Origin: Deltaproteobacteria bacterium
GTDB lineage: Bacteria > Desulfobacterota > Binatia > UBA9968 > JAJDTQ01
DNA length: 64,000 nucleotides
Assembly (NCBI GenBank): GCA_028818755.1
Contig: JAPPNF010000156.1
Location: forward strand, 100,453-164,452
Reading direction: 5' to 3'
The notes below the pieces were generated by a model. It did no database searches. It worked only from the letters and a program-made list of their open reading frames with translations, and had not been told where the DNA came from. Shown here piece after piece: positions 26,541 through 34,273 of this stretch; position 1 is the stretch's first letter; each line of letters opens with the position of its first letter. The translations under genes were made by a program, and so were the position numbers.

Positions 26541-27025
26541 TCGCCCTGCTGGCCGTGATCCTGCTGCTCGACCAGGGCACCAAGCTGCTCGTTGACCACA
26601 CGATTCCGCTGCATCACTCGATTCCCGTCGTCGAGGGCTGGGTGGACCTGACCCACGTCCGCAACACCGGCGCCGCGTTCGGGTTGATGGCGAGCGGCCG
26701 CCGGGCCCTGGCTTCCTACCTCCTGATCGCCTTTTCGCTGGTGGCCGTCGGCTTCGTCATCCACCTCCTGCGCCGGCTCTCGGAACGGGACACCGGGCTC
26801 ATCCTGTCGCTGACGTTCATTCTGGCCGGGGCGCTGGGCAATCTCGTGGATCGATTGTTCTATGGCGAGGTGATCGATTTCGTCGACGTCTACTGGAACG
26901 CCTGGCACTGGCCCGCGTTCAACGTGGCGGACAGCTTCATCACCATCGGCGCGGTGCTGTGCTTCTGGTGCCTCATGCGCACCAAGGGCCGGGACCCCTT
27001 CGCGCCGGTCCGGGCCGGCCGCTGA
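26489..27025 (+). CDS. lspA: lipoprotein signal peptidase (signal peptidase II)
   Basis: About 178 residues with four membrane helices. NTGAAFG, the aspartate in GNLVDRLFYGEVIDFVD and FNVADSFITIG hold the two catalytic aspartates of the aspartyl peptidase that removes prolipoprotein signal peptides. No ATG lies where the family begins. The nearest in-frame starts are TTG at 26489 and ATG at 26420, both inside ileS, so lspA overlaps ileS by at least about 50 bp. I used the TTG, giving a near-normal length. Likely clients nearby include the lipoproteins at 27.8, 49.4 and 51.7 kb. Confidence 0.92.
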   Translation: MRGGVTIFTGGRKRARIVALLAVILLLDQGTKLLVDHTIPLHHSIPVVEGWVDLTHVRNTGAAFGLMASGRRALASYLLIAFSLVAVGFVIHLLRRLSERDTGLILSLTFILAGALGNLVDRLFYGEVIDFVDVYWNAWHWPAFNVADSFITIGAVLCFWCLMRTKGRDPFAPVRAGR

Positions 27026-27037
27026 CCTCCCGCGCTC

Positions 27038-27799
27038 ATGGAACGGCAGGTTACCATCCGTAACGGCAGGGGCGAACGTCTGGCCGGCGCGCTCCATCTG
27101 CCCCCGGGGGAGGCCGGTTCCCAAGGCGTGATCCTGTGCCACGGCATGGAATCGAGCAAGGAGAGCCTCAAGCTCGTACACTTGGGTGAATCCCTCAGCC
27201 GGGCCGGCTACACGGTGCTGCGCTTCGACTTCACCGGAGCCGGCGAATCCACCGGCGACTTCGAGTCCATCACCTGCACCCGCCAGGTGGAGGATCTCGA
27301 GGCCGCCCACGAGTTGCTGAAGGAGCGGGGAGTGGCCCGGGTAGGCATCATCGGTTCCAGCATGGGCGGCACCACGGCGCTCGTGTACGCGGGTGCCGCG
27401 GAGGGCGTGGCGGCGTTGGCGACCCTGGCGGCGCCCTTCAACCCGCGGGAACTGCTGGAACGGGATTTTCCGTCCGAGGCCGTCGCGCGGTGGCGGGCGC
27501 GGGGTTCCATCGAGTTCAACGGCCACCGGCTGACGACGGATTTCCTGGAAGAGGCCTTGACCATCGACGTCGCCGGAGCGGTGGCGCGGATCACCTGTCC
27601 GGTGCTGGTGATCCACGGGGACGCGGACCCGACCGTGCCGGTGGAACAGGCCCGGCGGCTCCATGCCGCCGTTCCCGGCGAGAAGCGCTTGTGCATCCTT
27701 CCCGGGGCCGACCACCGGTTCACGCGTGAGGAGGACCGTGTCGCGGCATTGGGCCAGGCGGAAGAGTGGATGGCGCGGCACGTGGGGAGGTCGGCGTGA
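27038..27799 (+). CDS. alpha/beta hydrolase
   Basis: A 253-residue serine hydrolase fold. HGMESSKES is the oxyanion region, the nucleophile elbow is GSSMGG, the acid HGDADPTVP and the histidine GADHRF. It starts 12 bp after lspA and its stop overlaps the next start (GTGA), so it belongs to the ileS-lspA transcription unit. The family is close to bacterial acyl hydrolases; substrate unknown. Confidence 0.85.
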   Translation: MERQVTIRNGRGERLAGALHLPPGEAGSQGVILCHGMESSKESLKLVHLGESLSRAGYTVLRFDFTGAGESTGDFESITCTRQVEDLEAAHELLKERGVARVGIIGSSMGGTTALVYAGAAEGVAALATLAAPFNPRELLERDFPSEAVARWRARGSIEFNGHRLTTDFLEEALTIDVAGAVARITCPVLVIHGDADPTVPVEQARRLHAAVPGEKRLCILPGADHRFTREEDRVAALGQAEEWMARHVGRSA

Positions 27800-28194
27800 G
27801 TTGGCGCGGCGTGCTCTGCGCGGCGCTGTTGCCGGCCCTTGTCGGCTGCAAGGGCGGGGGCGACGCCACGGCGCGGGGAGCGGCGGAGGCGTTCATGGAC
27901 CGGCACTACGTCGAGGTCGACCTGCCCAGGTCCAGGGAGTACACCACCGGCCTGGCCCGCAGCAAGGTGGACAAGCGGATCCGCCTGACCGCCGGGCACG
28001 CCGTCGACGCGGGCACGCGCAAGCCCCGTGTCTACTACAAGCTGCTGGAAGAGCGGGAGGCCCGCGGACGCGTTGCGTTCGTCTACCAACTCACCATCCG
28101 GCCGGAGGGCGCCGGCGAGTTTTCCCGCAGGCTCCTGATCCGGGTGCGCAGGGAAGAGGCGGGCTGGCGGGTGTCGAACTACATGGAATACTGA
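27796..28194 (+). CDS. putative small lipoprotein
   Basis: A 132-residue protein with a lipobox-like LVGC after a short hydrophobic leader (VLCAALLPALVGC), so probably processed by the LspA encoded just upstream. The rest is a small alpha/beta domain resembling the NTF2-like or DUF4019-type fold of exported proteins (AEAFMDRHY ... WRVSNYMEY). The start is GTG at 27796, overlapping the hydrolase stop, with GGGGAGG as ribosome binding site. Function unknown. Confidence 0.65.
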   Translation: MSWRGVLCAALLPALVGCKGGGDATARGAAEAFMDRHYVEVDLPRSREYTTGLARSKVDKRIRLTAGHAVDAGTRKPRVYYKLLEEREARGRVAFVYQLTIRPEGAGEFSRRLLIRVRREEAGWRVSNYMEY

Positions 28195-28207
28195 CGCGCC
28201 AGTTGTT

Positions 28208-29479
28208 ATGAAAATAGGTGCCATGACTCTGAGTGAACAAGGACCTCTGTCACCCTATCGTATCCTGGACCTGACCGACGAGCTGGGCTTCCTGTGCGGC
28301 AAGACCCTTGGCGACCTCGGCGCCGACGTCATCAAGGTGGAGCGCCCGGGCGGAGACGCCTCCCGCCGCATCGGGCCGTATCTCGACGGCGAGCGCGATC
28401 CGGAGAAGAGCCTCTACTGGTTCGCCTTCAACAACAACAAGCGCGGCATCACCCTGAACCTCGAGGCGCCCGAGGGGCAGGCGCTGTTCAGGCGCCTGGT
28501 GGAGAAGACGGACTTCGTGCTGGAGACTTTCCGGCCGGGCTGGCTGGAAGAGATCGGTCTCGGCCACGACGCCATCCGGGCCGCCAACCCCGACACGGTG
28601 CTGGTGTCCATCACTCCCTTCGGACTCACCGGTCCCTACAGCCGGTATCTGGCGACGGACATTGAGATCATGGCCATGAGCGGCTGCATGTCGCTCACCG
28701 GCGACCCGGACAAGCCGCCGCTGCGGGTGACGTTTCCGCAGAGCTACCAGTGGACCGCCTCCTACGCCGCCATGGCCGCGCTGGTGGCCCACACCCAGCG
28801 CCGGCGCACCGGCCGGGGCGAGCACGTGGACGTGTCGGCGCAGGCGTGCATGCTGTGGGGCTTTTCCCACGCCCACACCTTCTGGGACCTCAACCGCTCG
28901 GTGGAGAAGCGCGCCGGCTCGTTCATGACCGGCCGCACCATCACCGGCGCCAAGATGCGGGTGTTCTGGCCCTGCAAGGACGGCTACCTGAACTTCATCA
29001 TCTACGGCGGCGAAGCCGGTCGCAAGACCAACCAGGCGCTGGTGGAGTGGATGGCCGAGAAGGGCGCGGCGCCTGCGTTCCTGCTGGAGAAGGACTGGCG
29101 CACCTTCAACATCGAGCAGGTGACCCAGGAAGAGATCGACGTCATGGAGGAGCCCATCGCCGAGTTCTTCACCGGCGTCACCAAGCAGGAGTTCTTCGAG
29201 GCCGTGACCGGGCGGGGCATGCTGGGCTATCCGGTGTCCACCGCGCAGGAGCTTCTCGCCGACCCCCAACTCAAGGCGCGCGACTTCTGGCAGGAGGTGG
29301 AGCACCCGGAGCTCAACCGCTCCATCACCTACCCGGGAGGGTTCGCCCGCTTCTCCGAGTTCCCGTGCCGGATCCGCCGCCGGGCGCCGCTCATCGGCGA
29401 GCACAACCGGGAGATCTACGGGGAGTTGGGACTGGACGAAACGGAGATCGCACGTCTGGAGAAAGAGGGCGTGGTCTAG
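28208..29479 (+). CDS. CaiB/BaiF-family CoA-transferase, copy 1
   Basis: A 423-residue class III CoA-transferase. LGDLGADVIKVERPGGD is the N-terminal CoA-binding signature, and the aspartate in ATDIEIMAMSG is in the position of the catalytic Asp that forms the acyl-aspartyl intermediate. LIGEHNREIYGELG is the family C-terminus. It moves CoA between organic acids. The ATG at 28223 (with AGGTG upstream) is an alternative start. A second paralogue follows 14 bp later; family III enzymes can form interlocked homo- or heterodimers, so the two may work together. Confidence 0.9.
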   Translation: MKIGAMTLSEQGPLSPYRILDLTDELGFLCGKTLGDLGADVIKVERPGGDASRRIGPYLDGERDPEKSLYWFAFNNNKRGITLNLEAPEGQALFRRLVEKTDFVLETFRPGWLEEIGLGHDAIRAANPDTVLVSITPFGLTGPYSRYLATDIEIMAMSGCMSLTGDPDKPPLRVTFPQSYQWTASYAAMAALVAHTQRRRTGRGEHVDVSAQACMLWGFSHAHTFWDLNRSVEKRAGSFMTGRTITGAKMRVFWPCKDGYLNFIIYGGEAGRKTNQALVEWMAEKGAAPAFLLEKDWRTFNIEQVTQEEIDVMEEPIAEFFTGVTKQEFFEAVTGRGMLGYPVSTAQELLADPQLKARDFWQEVEHPELNRSITYPGGFARFSEFPCRIRRRAPLIGEHNREIYGELGLDETEIARLEKEGVV

Positions 29480-29493
29480 GGAATGGAAGGGTC

Positions 29494-30708
29494 ATGAAGG
29501 CACTGGAAGGTCTCAAGGTGGTGGAGGCCGCCGCGTACGCGGCCGGCCCGGTGGTGGGCAAGCATCTGGTGGACCAGGGGGCCACGGTGGTGCACGTGGA
29601 ATCGCGCACGCGTCCCGACGGCTTCCGCACCCACTATCCGCCCTACAAGGACAACATCCACGGGCTCAACCGTTCGGGACTGTTCGCGCTGTGCAACAGC
29701 GAGAAGCTGGGCATCACGCTGAACCTGAAGAAGGGTCCGGAGGCGCTGGCGCTGGCCAAGCGCATCGTGAGCTGGGCGGACGTTCTGGTGGAGAATTTCA
29801 GCCCCGGCACCATCGGCCGGCTGGGCCTGGGGTACGAGACCCTGAGGGAGGTCAACCCGCGGCTCATCATGCTGAGCAGCTCCAACCTGGGGCAGAGCGG
29901 ACCCCACGCCCACCATCCCGGCTTCGGCTCCCAGCTTTCCTCCCTGGCGGGCTTCACCAATCTCACCGGATACCGGGACGGGTCGCCGCAGATCCTCTAC
30001 GGCCCTTACATCGACTACATCGCCGTGGGCTACGGTGTGGTGGCGGTGCTGGCGGCGCTGGAGTACCGGGAAGCTACCGGGCGCGGACAGCACATCGACC
30101 TGGCGCAGTACGAGACCGGGCTCCAGTACCTCGCGCCGCTGCTGCTCGATTACACTGTCAACGGCAACATCGCCGTTCGCGACGGCAACCGTCACCCCGA
30201 GGCCGTGCCCCACGGCGCGTTTCCCTGCGCCGGCGACGACAACTGGTGCGTCCTCAGCGTGGCCTCGGACGAACAGTGGCGGGCGCTGTGCCAGGCCATG
30301 GACCGGCCGGACTGGGGCGGCCGGGACGAGTACGCCACCGCCGAGCGGCGGCGGAAGCGGGCGGACGAGCTGGAAACGCACATCGGCGAGTGGACCCGCC
30401 GGTTCGAGGCCCGCGACCTGGTGGAGAAGCTCCAGGCCGCGGGCGTGCCGGCGGGCGTGGTGAACGGCATGGACCAGGTCTACGACGACCCGCAACTCGT
30501 GCACCGTGGCCAGTGGAACCGCATGGACCATCCGGAGATCGGCACCATGTCGTATCAGCGCGCGCCCTTTACCCTGTCCGAAAGCGACGGCGGCCCGGAC
30601 CGACGCGACCCCCTGCTAGGCGAGCACAACGAGCACTTCTACCGCGAGCTGCTGGGGCTCTCGGAGGAGGAGTTCGAGACGTTCACGCAGGAAGGTATTA
30701 TTGATTAG
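29494..30708 (+). CDS. CaiB/BaiF-family CoA-transferase, copy 2
   Basis: A 404-residue paralogue of the preceding gene: DQGATVVHVESRTRPDGFR, WADVLVENFSPGTIGRLGLG and LLGEHNEHFYRELLG. At the catalytic position the sequence has PGFGSQLSSLAGFTNLTG, where the usual aspartate is not obvious. This copy may be a regulatory or acyl-specific partner, or may use another residue. The ORF track extends it to 28750, inside the first copy; the ATG at 29494 with GGAAGG is clearly the start. Confidence 0.88.
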   Translation: MKALEGLKVVEAAAYAAGPVVGKHLVDQGATVVHVESRTRPDGFRTHYPPYKDNIHGLNRSGLFALCNSEKLGITLNLKKGPEALALAKRIVSWADVLVENFSPGTIGRLGLGYETLREVNPRLIMLSSSNLGQSGPHAHHPGFGSQLSSLAGFTNLTGYRDGSPQILYGPYIDYIAVGYGVVAVLAALEYREATGRGQHIDLAQYETGLQYLAPLLLDYTVNGNIAVRDGNRHPEAVPHGAFPCAGDDNWCVLSVASDEQWRALCQAMDRPDWGGRDEYATAERRRKRADELETHIGEWTRRFEARDLVEKLQAAGVPAGVVNGMDQVYDDPQLVHRGQWNRMDHPEIGTMSYQRAPFTLSESDGGPDRRDPLLGEHNEHFYRELLGLSEEEFETFTQEGIID

Positions 30709-30758
30709 GAACGTCTCCAACCAAGGTGCGTTCGGAGGCTTGAAAATCCGCCCAGTAG

Positions 30759-30773
30759 TGGCATAATATGCCA
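30759..30773. promoter_or_regulatory. palindromic operator of the parDE-type locus
   Basis: TGGCATAATATGCCA is a perfect inverted repeat around a central A, with an extra half-site ATGCCA a few bases downstream. It ends 27 bp before the antitoxin start and contains a TATAAT-like core. This fits autoregulation by the antitoxin. Confidence 0.65.
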
Positions 30774-30800
30774 ATAATGCCATTTGAAGGGGGGTGGACT

Positions 30801-31106
30801 GTGCCGACACGCAACGTCGTTCTAACGGATCATCAGACACGCTTCATCGGGCAGATGGTCAAGTCCGGCCGCTATCAGAACGCCAGCGAGGTGTTACGCG
30901 AGGGAATCCGGCTAGTGGAGCGGCAGGAGGCGGAAGACGAGGCCCGTCTAAAGGCGTTGCGTGAAGCCGCCAACGTGGGCTTGGCTGACATCGATGCGGG
31001 ACGTTTCGAGAGCTTTGACACATCGGAGTCGCTTCGGCGTCACCTTGAAGCTTTGGCCGAAGAAGCCGTCGTCGCCAAGGGTGCCGGGCCAGACGATGAG
31101 AGATGA
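30801..31106 (+). CDS. type II antitoxin, ParD/CopG (ribbon-helix-helix) family
   Basis: A 101-residue antitoxin. RNVVLTDHQTRFIGQMVKSG and YQNASEVLREGIRLVE form the ribbon-helix-helix DNA-binding domain of ParD, followed by a flexible toxin-binding tail. The track start at 30768 lies inside the palindromic operator, so the GTG at 30801 (with GAAGGGGGG before it) is a better start. It overlaps the toxin start by 4 bp. It is expected to repress its own promoter through the palindrome and neutralise the ParE-like toxin. Confidence 0.85.
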   Translation: MPTRNVVLTDHQTRFIGQMVKSGRYQNASEVLREGIRLVERQEAEDEARLKALREAANVGLADIDAGRFESFDTSESLRRHLEALAEEAVVAKGAGPDDER

Positions 31107-31468
31107 CGGAACATCAGAGATGGCGCATTCGTCTTGCGGCGGCAGCCAAGGCAGACCTCCGGAGCATCCTGCGCTGGACTGCTCAGCATTTCGGCGAAAT
31201 ACAGGCTCGCATTTACGCGGACACCTTGGGGGCGGCTATTGATGATCTTGCGGAAGGCCCACGCGTCACCGGCGCCAGGGAACGCAGCGATATCGCCAAG
31301 GGAGTCATGACCCTGCACGTCGCTCGTGGAGGGCGGAAGGGCCGGCACTTCGTCCTGTATCGCGTCAATACCCAAGGTCCCACGCAAGTCATCGACGTGC
31401 TCCGTTTGCTGCACGACTCCATGGATCTGTCACGTCATATAGAGCGAGACGACGACGAAAATCACTGA
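31103..31468 (+). CDS. type II toxin, ParE/RelE superfamily
   Basis: A 121-residue toxin-like protein. AAAAKADLRSILRWTAQHFG is the ParE N-terminal helix pair, and the C-terminal HFVLYRVNT ... IDVLRLLHDSMD is the usual core ending. ParE toxins poison DNA gyrase, while RelE relatives cleave mRNA; the ParD-type partner favours ParE. Start overlaps the antitoxin stop (ATGA), so the pair is translationally coupled. Both genes look intact. Confidence 0.85.
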   Translation: MTEHQRWRIRLAAAAKADLRSILRWTAQHFGEIQARIYADTLGAAIDDLAEGPRVTGARERSDIAKGVMTLHVARGGRKGRHFVLYRVNTQGPTQVIDVLRLLHDSMDLSRHIERDDDENH

Positions 31469-31522
31469 AGGGACGGTGGAAGTCTCAACGATCGCTTCTC
31501 CGTTCCGTGGTCGGACGTGACC

Positions 31523-31990
31523 ATGTTCGAGTTGAACGAAACAGCGCTTGCCAGTGTCAAGGCCCATGCCGTGAAGACCTATCCCGAGGAATGCTGTGGC
31601 GTCATCCTCAGAGGTGTCGGCGGCGACGAGGTCCATCGGCTCGTCAACATCCAGAACCGGCTGCACGCCACCGATCCCGAGACCTTCCCCAGAGACGCCC
31701 GGATCGCCTACACCATGGACCCGAAAGAATTGGAGGCGGTCCTCAAGCAGGCGGAGCAAAGGGGCGTGTCTCTGAAGGCCGTCTATCATTCCCACCCGGA
31801 CCACGACGCCTATTTCTCCGCCGAGGACAAGGCGTGCGCCACGCCCTTCGGCGAGCCCACCTACCCGGACGCCGCTCAGATCGTAGTCTCGGTCATGAGC
31901 GGCAATGTCGGCCGAGTGGCGGTGTTCGCCTGGAATCCTGACGTCGAGGATTACGTCGAAACTTCGCTGAAGAGAGTCGCCGACCGTTGA
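31523..31990 (+). CDS. JAMM/MPN+ (Mov34/PAD-1) metalloprotease
   Basis: A 155-residue JAB domain. The catalytic set is complete: the glutamate in YPEECCG, H89-S-H91-P in YHSHPDHDAYFSAED and the aspartate ten residues later, matching E...HxHPx(7)SxxD. Bacterial relatives remove C-terminal extensions from ubiquitin-fold sulfur carriers or act as isopeptidases, often beside ThiS/MoaD and E1-like genes. None of those is here. It is coupled to an alpha/beta hydrolase whose start overlaps its stop. The ATG at 31523 is preferred over GTG at 31517. Confidence 0.88.
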   Translation: MFELNETALASVKAHAVKTYPEECCGVILRGVGGDEVHRLVNIQNRLHATDPETFPRDARIAYTMDPKELEAVLKQAEQRGVSLKAVYHSHPDHDAYFSAEDKACATPFGEPTYPDAAQIVVSVMSGNVGRVAVFAWNPDVEDYVETSLKRVADR

Positions 31991-32844
31991 AGCCCGAGCA
32001 TCACAGCCTCGATGTTCGAGGGCTTCGGGTGCATTGGGTCGAGTGGGGCGAGCGGGGACCGTACCCGGTCATTCTGATCCACGGCTTCCGTGATCATTGC
32101 CGGACCTGGGATTTTCTCGTCGCGGAGTTGCTCGCGATTCTTCCGGACCTGTGGCTGGTGGCGCCGGACTGCCGGGGTCACGGCGACAGCGGCTGGGTCG
32201 GCGCTGGAGGCTACTACCACTTCTTCGACTATCTGATGGACCTCGATTCCCTCGTGGGGCATCTTGGCGTCCCGAACGTGCGGTTGGTCGGTCACTCCAT
32301 GGGCGGTACCATTGCCTGCCTGTACGCGGGGACACATCCCGAGCGTATCTCGAAGCTCGCGTTGGTGGAAGGGTTGGGGCCGCCGGACATGTCGTTCGCC
32401 GACGCTCCCCGCCGCGCGGCGCGGTGGCTGGACGAGGTTCCGGCCGTGAGGGAGGGTCCCGGTTACGCGAGCCTGGAGGAGGCCGCCGATCGCCTGCGGC
32501 GCGCCTACCCCAGGCTTACCGCGGAGCGGGCGCGCCATCTGGCGTGTCACGGCATGCACCGGACTGAGGCGGGCGCATGGCAATGGAAGTTTGATCCGCT
32601 CCACCGGACCACCTCGCCGCAACCCTTTTACCTCGAGCAGTTCCGCGAGTTCCTGCGCCACGTCACCTGTCCGACCCTGGTGGTTCAAGGCGCCGAGAGC
32701 GAGCATCGCGCGCGCGGCGATATCCAGGCGCGGTACGGCTGGCTGCCGCGTGCCGATCTCGTGATCTTGCACGGCGCCGGCCATATGGTTCAACAAGACA
32801 ACCCCGAGGCCCTGGCCCGGACGCTGGCACCTTTCCTGGCATGA
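31987..32844 (+). CDS. alpha/beta hydrolase
   Basis: A 285-residue hydrolase. LIHGFRDHCRTWDF is the oxyanion loop, the nucleophile elbow is GHSMGG, and HGAGHMVQQDNP holds the catalytic histidine. The start is TTG at 31987, overlapping the JAMM stop by 4 bp, so expression is coupled to it. Similar proteins include epoxide hydrolases, C-C hydrolases and haloalkane dehalogenases. The substrate is not predictable. Confidence 0.85.
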   Translation: MKPEHHSLDVRGLRVHWVEWGERGPYPVILIHGFRDHCRTWDFLVAELLAILPDLWLVAPDCRGHGDSGWVGAGGYYHFFDYLMDLDSLVGHLGVPNVRLVGHSMGGTIACLYAGTHPERISKLALVEGLGPPDMSFADAPRRAARWLDEVPAVREGPGYASLEEAADRLRRAYPRLTAERARHLACHGMHRTEAGAWQWKFDPLHRTTSPQPFYLEQFREFLRHVTCPTLVVQGAESEHRARGDIQARYGWLPRADLVILHGAGHMVQQDNPEALARTLAPFLA

Positions 32845-32915
32845 CCCGGGGCATTCGGCTTGCGGTTTGAAATGCCCATTCGATGTTGCTACCGTGCGAG
32901 CCAGGGAGAGCAATC

Positions 32916-33200
32916 GTGGGGAACGACGTAAGACTGTTCCTGCGGGCGGGAGAGCAGGTCAAGCACAACCGCAACCTCCAGTGGGGCGTCGGAATCGTGG
33001 AGGAAGTGATGACCTCCAATGTACCCGGCGGCACCTGCCTCGCCCGGATCCGCTTCCAGGACGGCCGCCTCCGCGTCTTCCACAACGACCTCGATAACGA
33101 AGGCTGCTGCTACTACTTCGGCATCCGCCACTACGACGATCCCAACCACAAGAGCGTCCGCCGCCAGCTCCTGGCATACTTCGATTCCGAAGACTGCTGA
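32916..33200 (+). CDS. DUF3553-like small protein
   Basis: A 94-residue soluble protein. FLRAGEQVKHNRNLQWGVGIVEEV and the following beta-rich stretch resemble the DUF3553/CarD-like small beta-barrel pattern (a V-x-H, W-G-x-G core). The C-terminal NEGCCYYFGIRHY is distinctive. I chose GTG at 32916 because a GGGAGAG site precedes it and the family similarity starts there; the track uses an upstream start. Function unknown; assignment to DUF3553 is from motif memory and moderate. Confidence 0.55.
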   Translation: MGNDVRLFLRAGEQVKHNRNLQWGVGIVEEVMTSNVPGGTCLARIRFQDGRLRVFHNDLDNEGCCYYFGIRHYDDPNHKSVRRQLLAYFDSEDC

Positions 33201-33221
33201 TCGCCACCTCGCCCAATACGG

Positions 33222-33249
33222 AAAGGGGCGACCGGATTGGCCGCCCCTC
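33222..33249. terminator. weak hairpin between convergent genes
   Basis: GGGGCG-A-CC and GG-C-CGCCCC arms form a 9-bp stem with one mismatch and an AT-containing loop, between the DUF3553-like gene (+) and dienelactone hydrolase (-). T-tracts are short on both sides, so this is a possible bidirectional terminator only. Confidence 0.35.
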
Positions 33250-33311
33250 GATAGCGAGTAACGTAACGGGACTCCCGGTAACACCTGTGTGCCGCCGGGA
33301 TAGTTGGATTG

Positions 33312-34040
33312 CTAGCCCGACAGATTGGCCTTGAAGAAATCCGACGTTCGCTGCCAGGCGTCGGCCGCGGCTTCGGGATGCCAACGGTCGGCGTTGGTGT
33401 TGTTGTTGAAGGCGTGCTTGGCGCCGTCGCCGTGGATCTTGAGGTCGATGCTCTTGTCGTGTTTGGCCAGCTCGGCCTTCAGGGGCTCGATGCCGGGCAT
33501 GATGTTGGGATCGTCCTCGGCGTAGTTCCCCATGAGAGGGCAGGTGATGTTGGCCACCTGCTCCAGCGGATCGGGGTTGCGGCCATAGTACACCACCGCG
33601 GCGTTGAGCTGGTTGCACTTGGTGGCGAAGTTGAGCGACTGGCCGCCGCCCCAGCAGTAGCCCACCACGCCCACCTTGCCGTTGGCGAAGCCCTGGCTCT
33701 TGAGATATTCGAGCGTGCTCGTCAGGTCTTCCACGCAGCCGCCCGGATCCAGGCTCCGGATGGCCGCGATGGCGTCCTGCGACGTCGTGTACTGCCCGGT
33801 GCCGCCGGTGCGCTGTAACAGGTCCGGCGCCAGCGCGGCGAAGCCCTCCTTGGCGAAGTGCCGCGCCACGTCCTTGATGTGGTCCACCAAGCCGACGTTC
33901 TCATGTATCACGATGACCGAGCCCAGGTTGGCGCCGCCCTTGGGCCGCGACAGGTAGCCCGTGCAGCTTCCGTACTCGACCATTCCCGATTCGAGATCGG
34001 GGTCATTCTCGTCGACGAGATAGGGTATGGTATCCGCCAT
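33312..34040 (-). CDS. dienelactone hydrolase family protein
   Basis: A 242-residue cysteine hydrolase. C in VGYCWGGGQ is the nucleophile, E in IHENVG the partner that activates it in dienelactone hydrolase, and GAKHAFNN holds the histidine. It opens lactones in aromatic-catabolic pathways, or acts as a general esterase. The ATG at 34040 has a GAGGAGGAATACC ribosome binding site. The track's longer form reads through a MITE and is artefactual. The MITE lies only 38 bp upstream of the start codon and may affect its promoter. Confidence 0.9.
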   Translation of the reverse strand: MADTIPYLVDENDPDLESGMVEYGSCTGYLSRPKGGANLGSVIVIHENVGLVDHIKDVARHFAKEGFAALAPDLLQRTGGTGQYTTSQDAIAAIRSLDPGGCVEDLTSTLEYLKSQGFANGKVGVVGYCWGGGQSLNFATKCNQLNAAVVYYGRNPDPLEQVANITCPLMGNYAEDDPNIMPGIEPLKAELAKHDKSIDLKIHGDGAKHAFNNNTNADRWHPEAAADAWQRTSDFFKANLSG

Positions 34041-34077
34041 GAGTGGTATTCCTCCTCGGTGTGAGTGCCGGACTACT

Positions 34078-34242
34078 CTAGTGTCGTGTCCCACGTAACA
34101 GTTGACAAATCTGCTTGTCTTTTTCGTCGTCGGCTGCGTTGCTCTTCCTCGCGTGGTGCCCGCCACTGCTCGTCATCGCGCCTTGCCGACAACGAAAAAT
34201 CCTGCGCATCTTTGTCAATTGTTACGTGGGACACGACACTAG
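34078..34242. mobile_element. 165-bp MITE with long terminal inverted repeats
   Basis: A non-coding element bounded by CTAG on both sides. Left end GTGTCGTGTCCCACGTAACA and its near-exact inverse at the right end form terminal inverted repeats of about 36 bp with two or three mismatches. Similarity continues inward (TTTTTCGTCGTCGGC against TTTTTCGTTGTCGGC inverted), so the whole element folds into a hairpin. CTAG ends fit the target duplication of IS5-type elements, but CTAG is palindromic and its assignment to repeat or target is ambiguous. It sits between the TRAP permease and dienelactone hydrolase genes. No transposase is present. Confidence 0.85.
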
Positions 34243-34273
34243 TCAACAAGCTCTAAATCGGCAACTGCATCCG

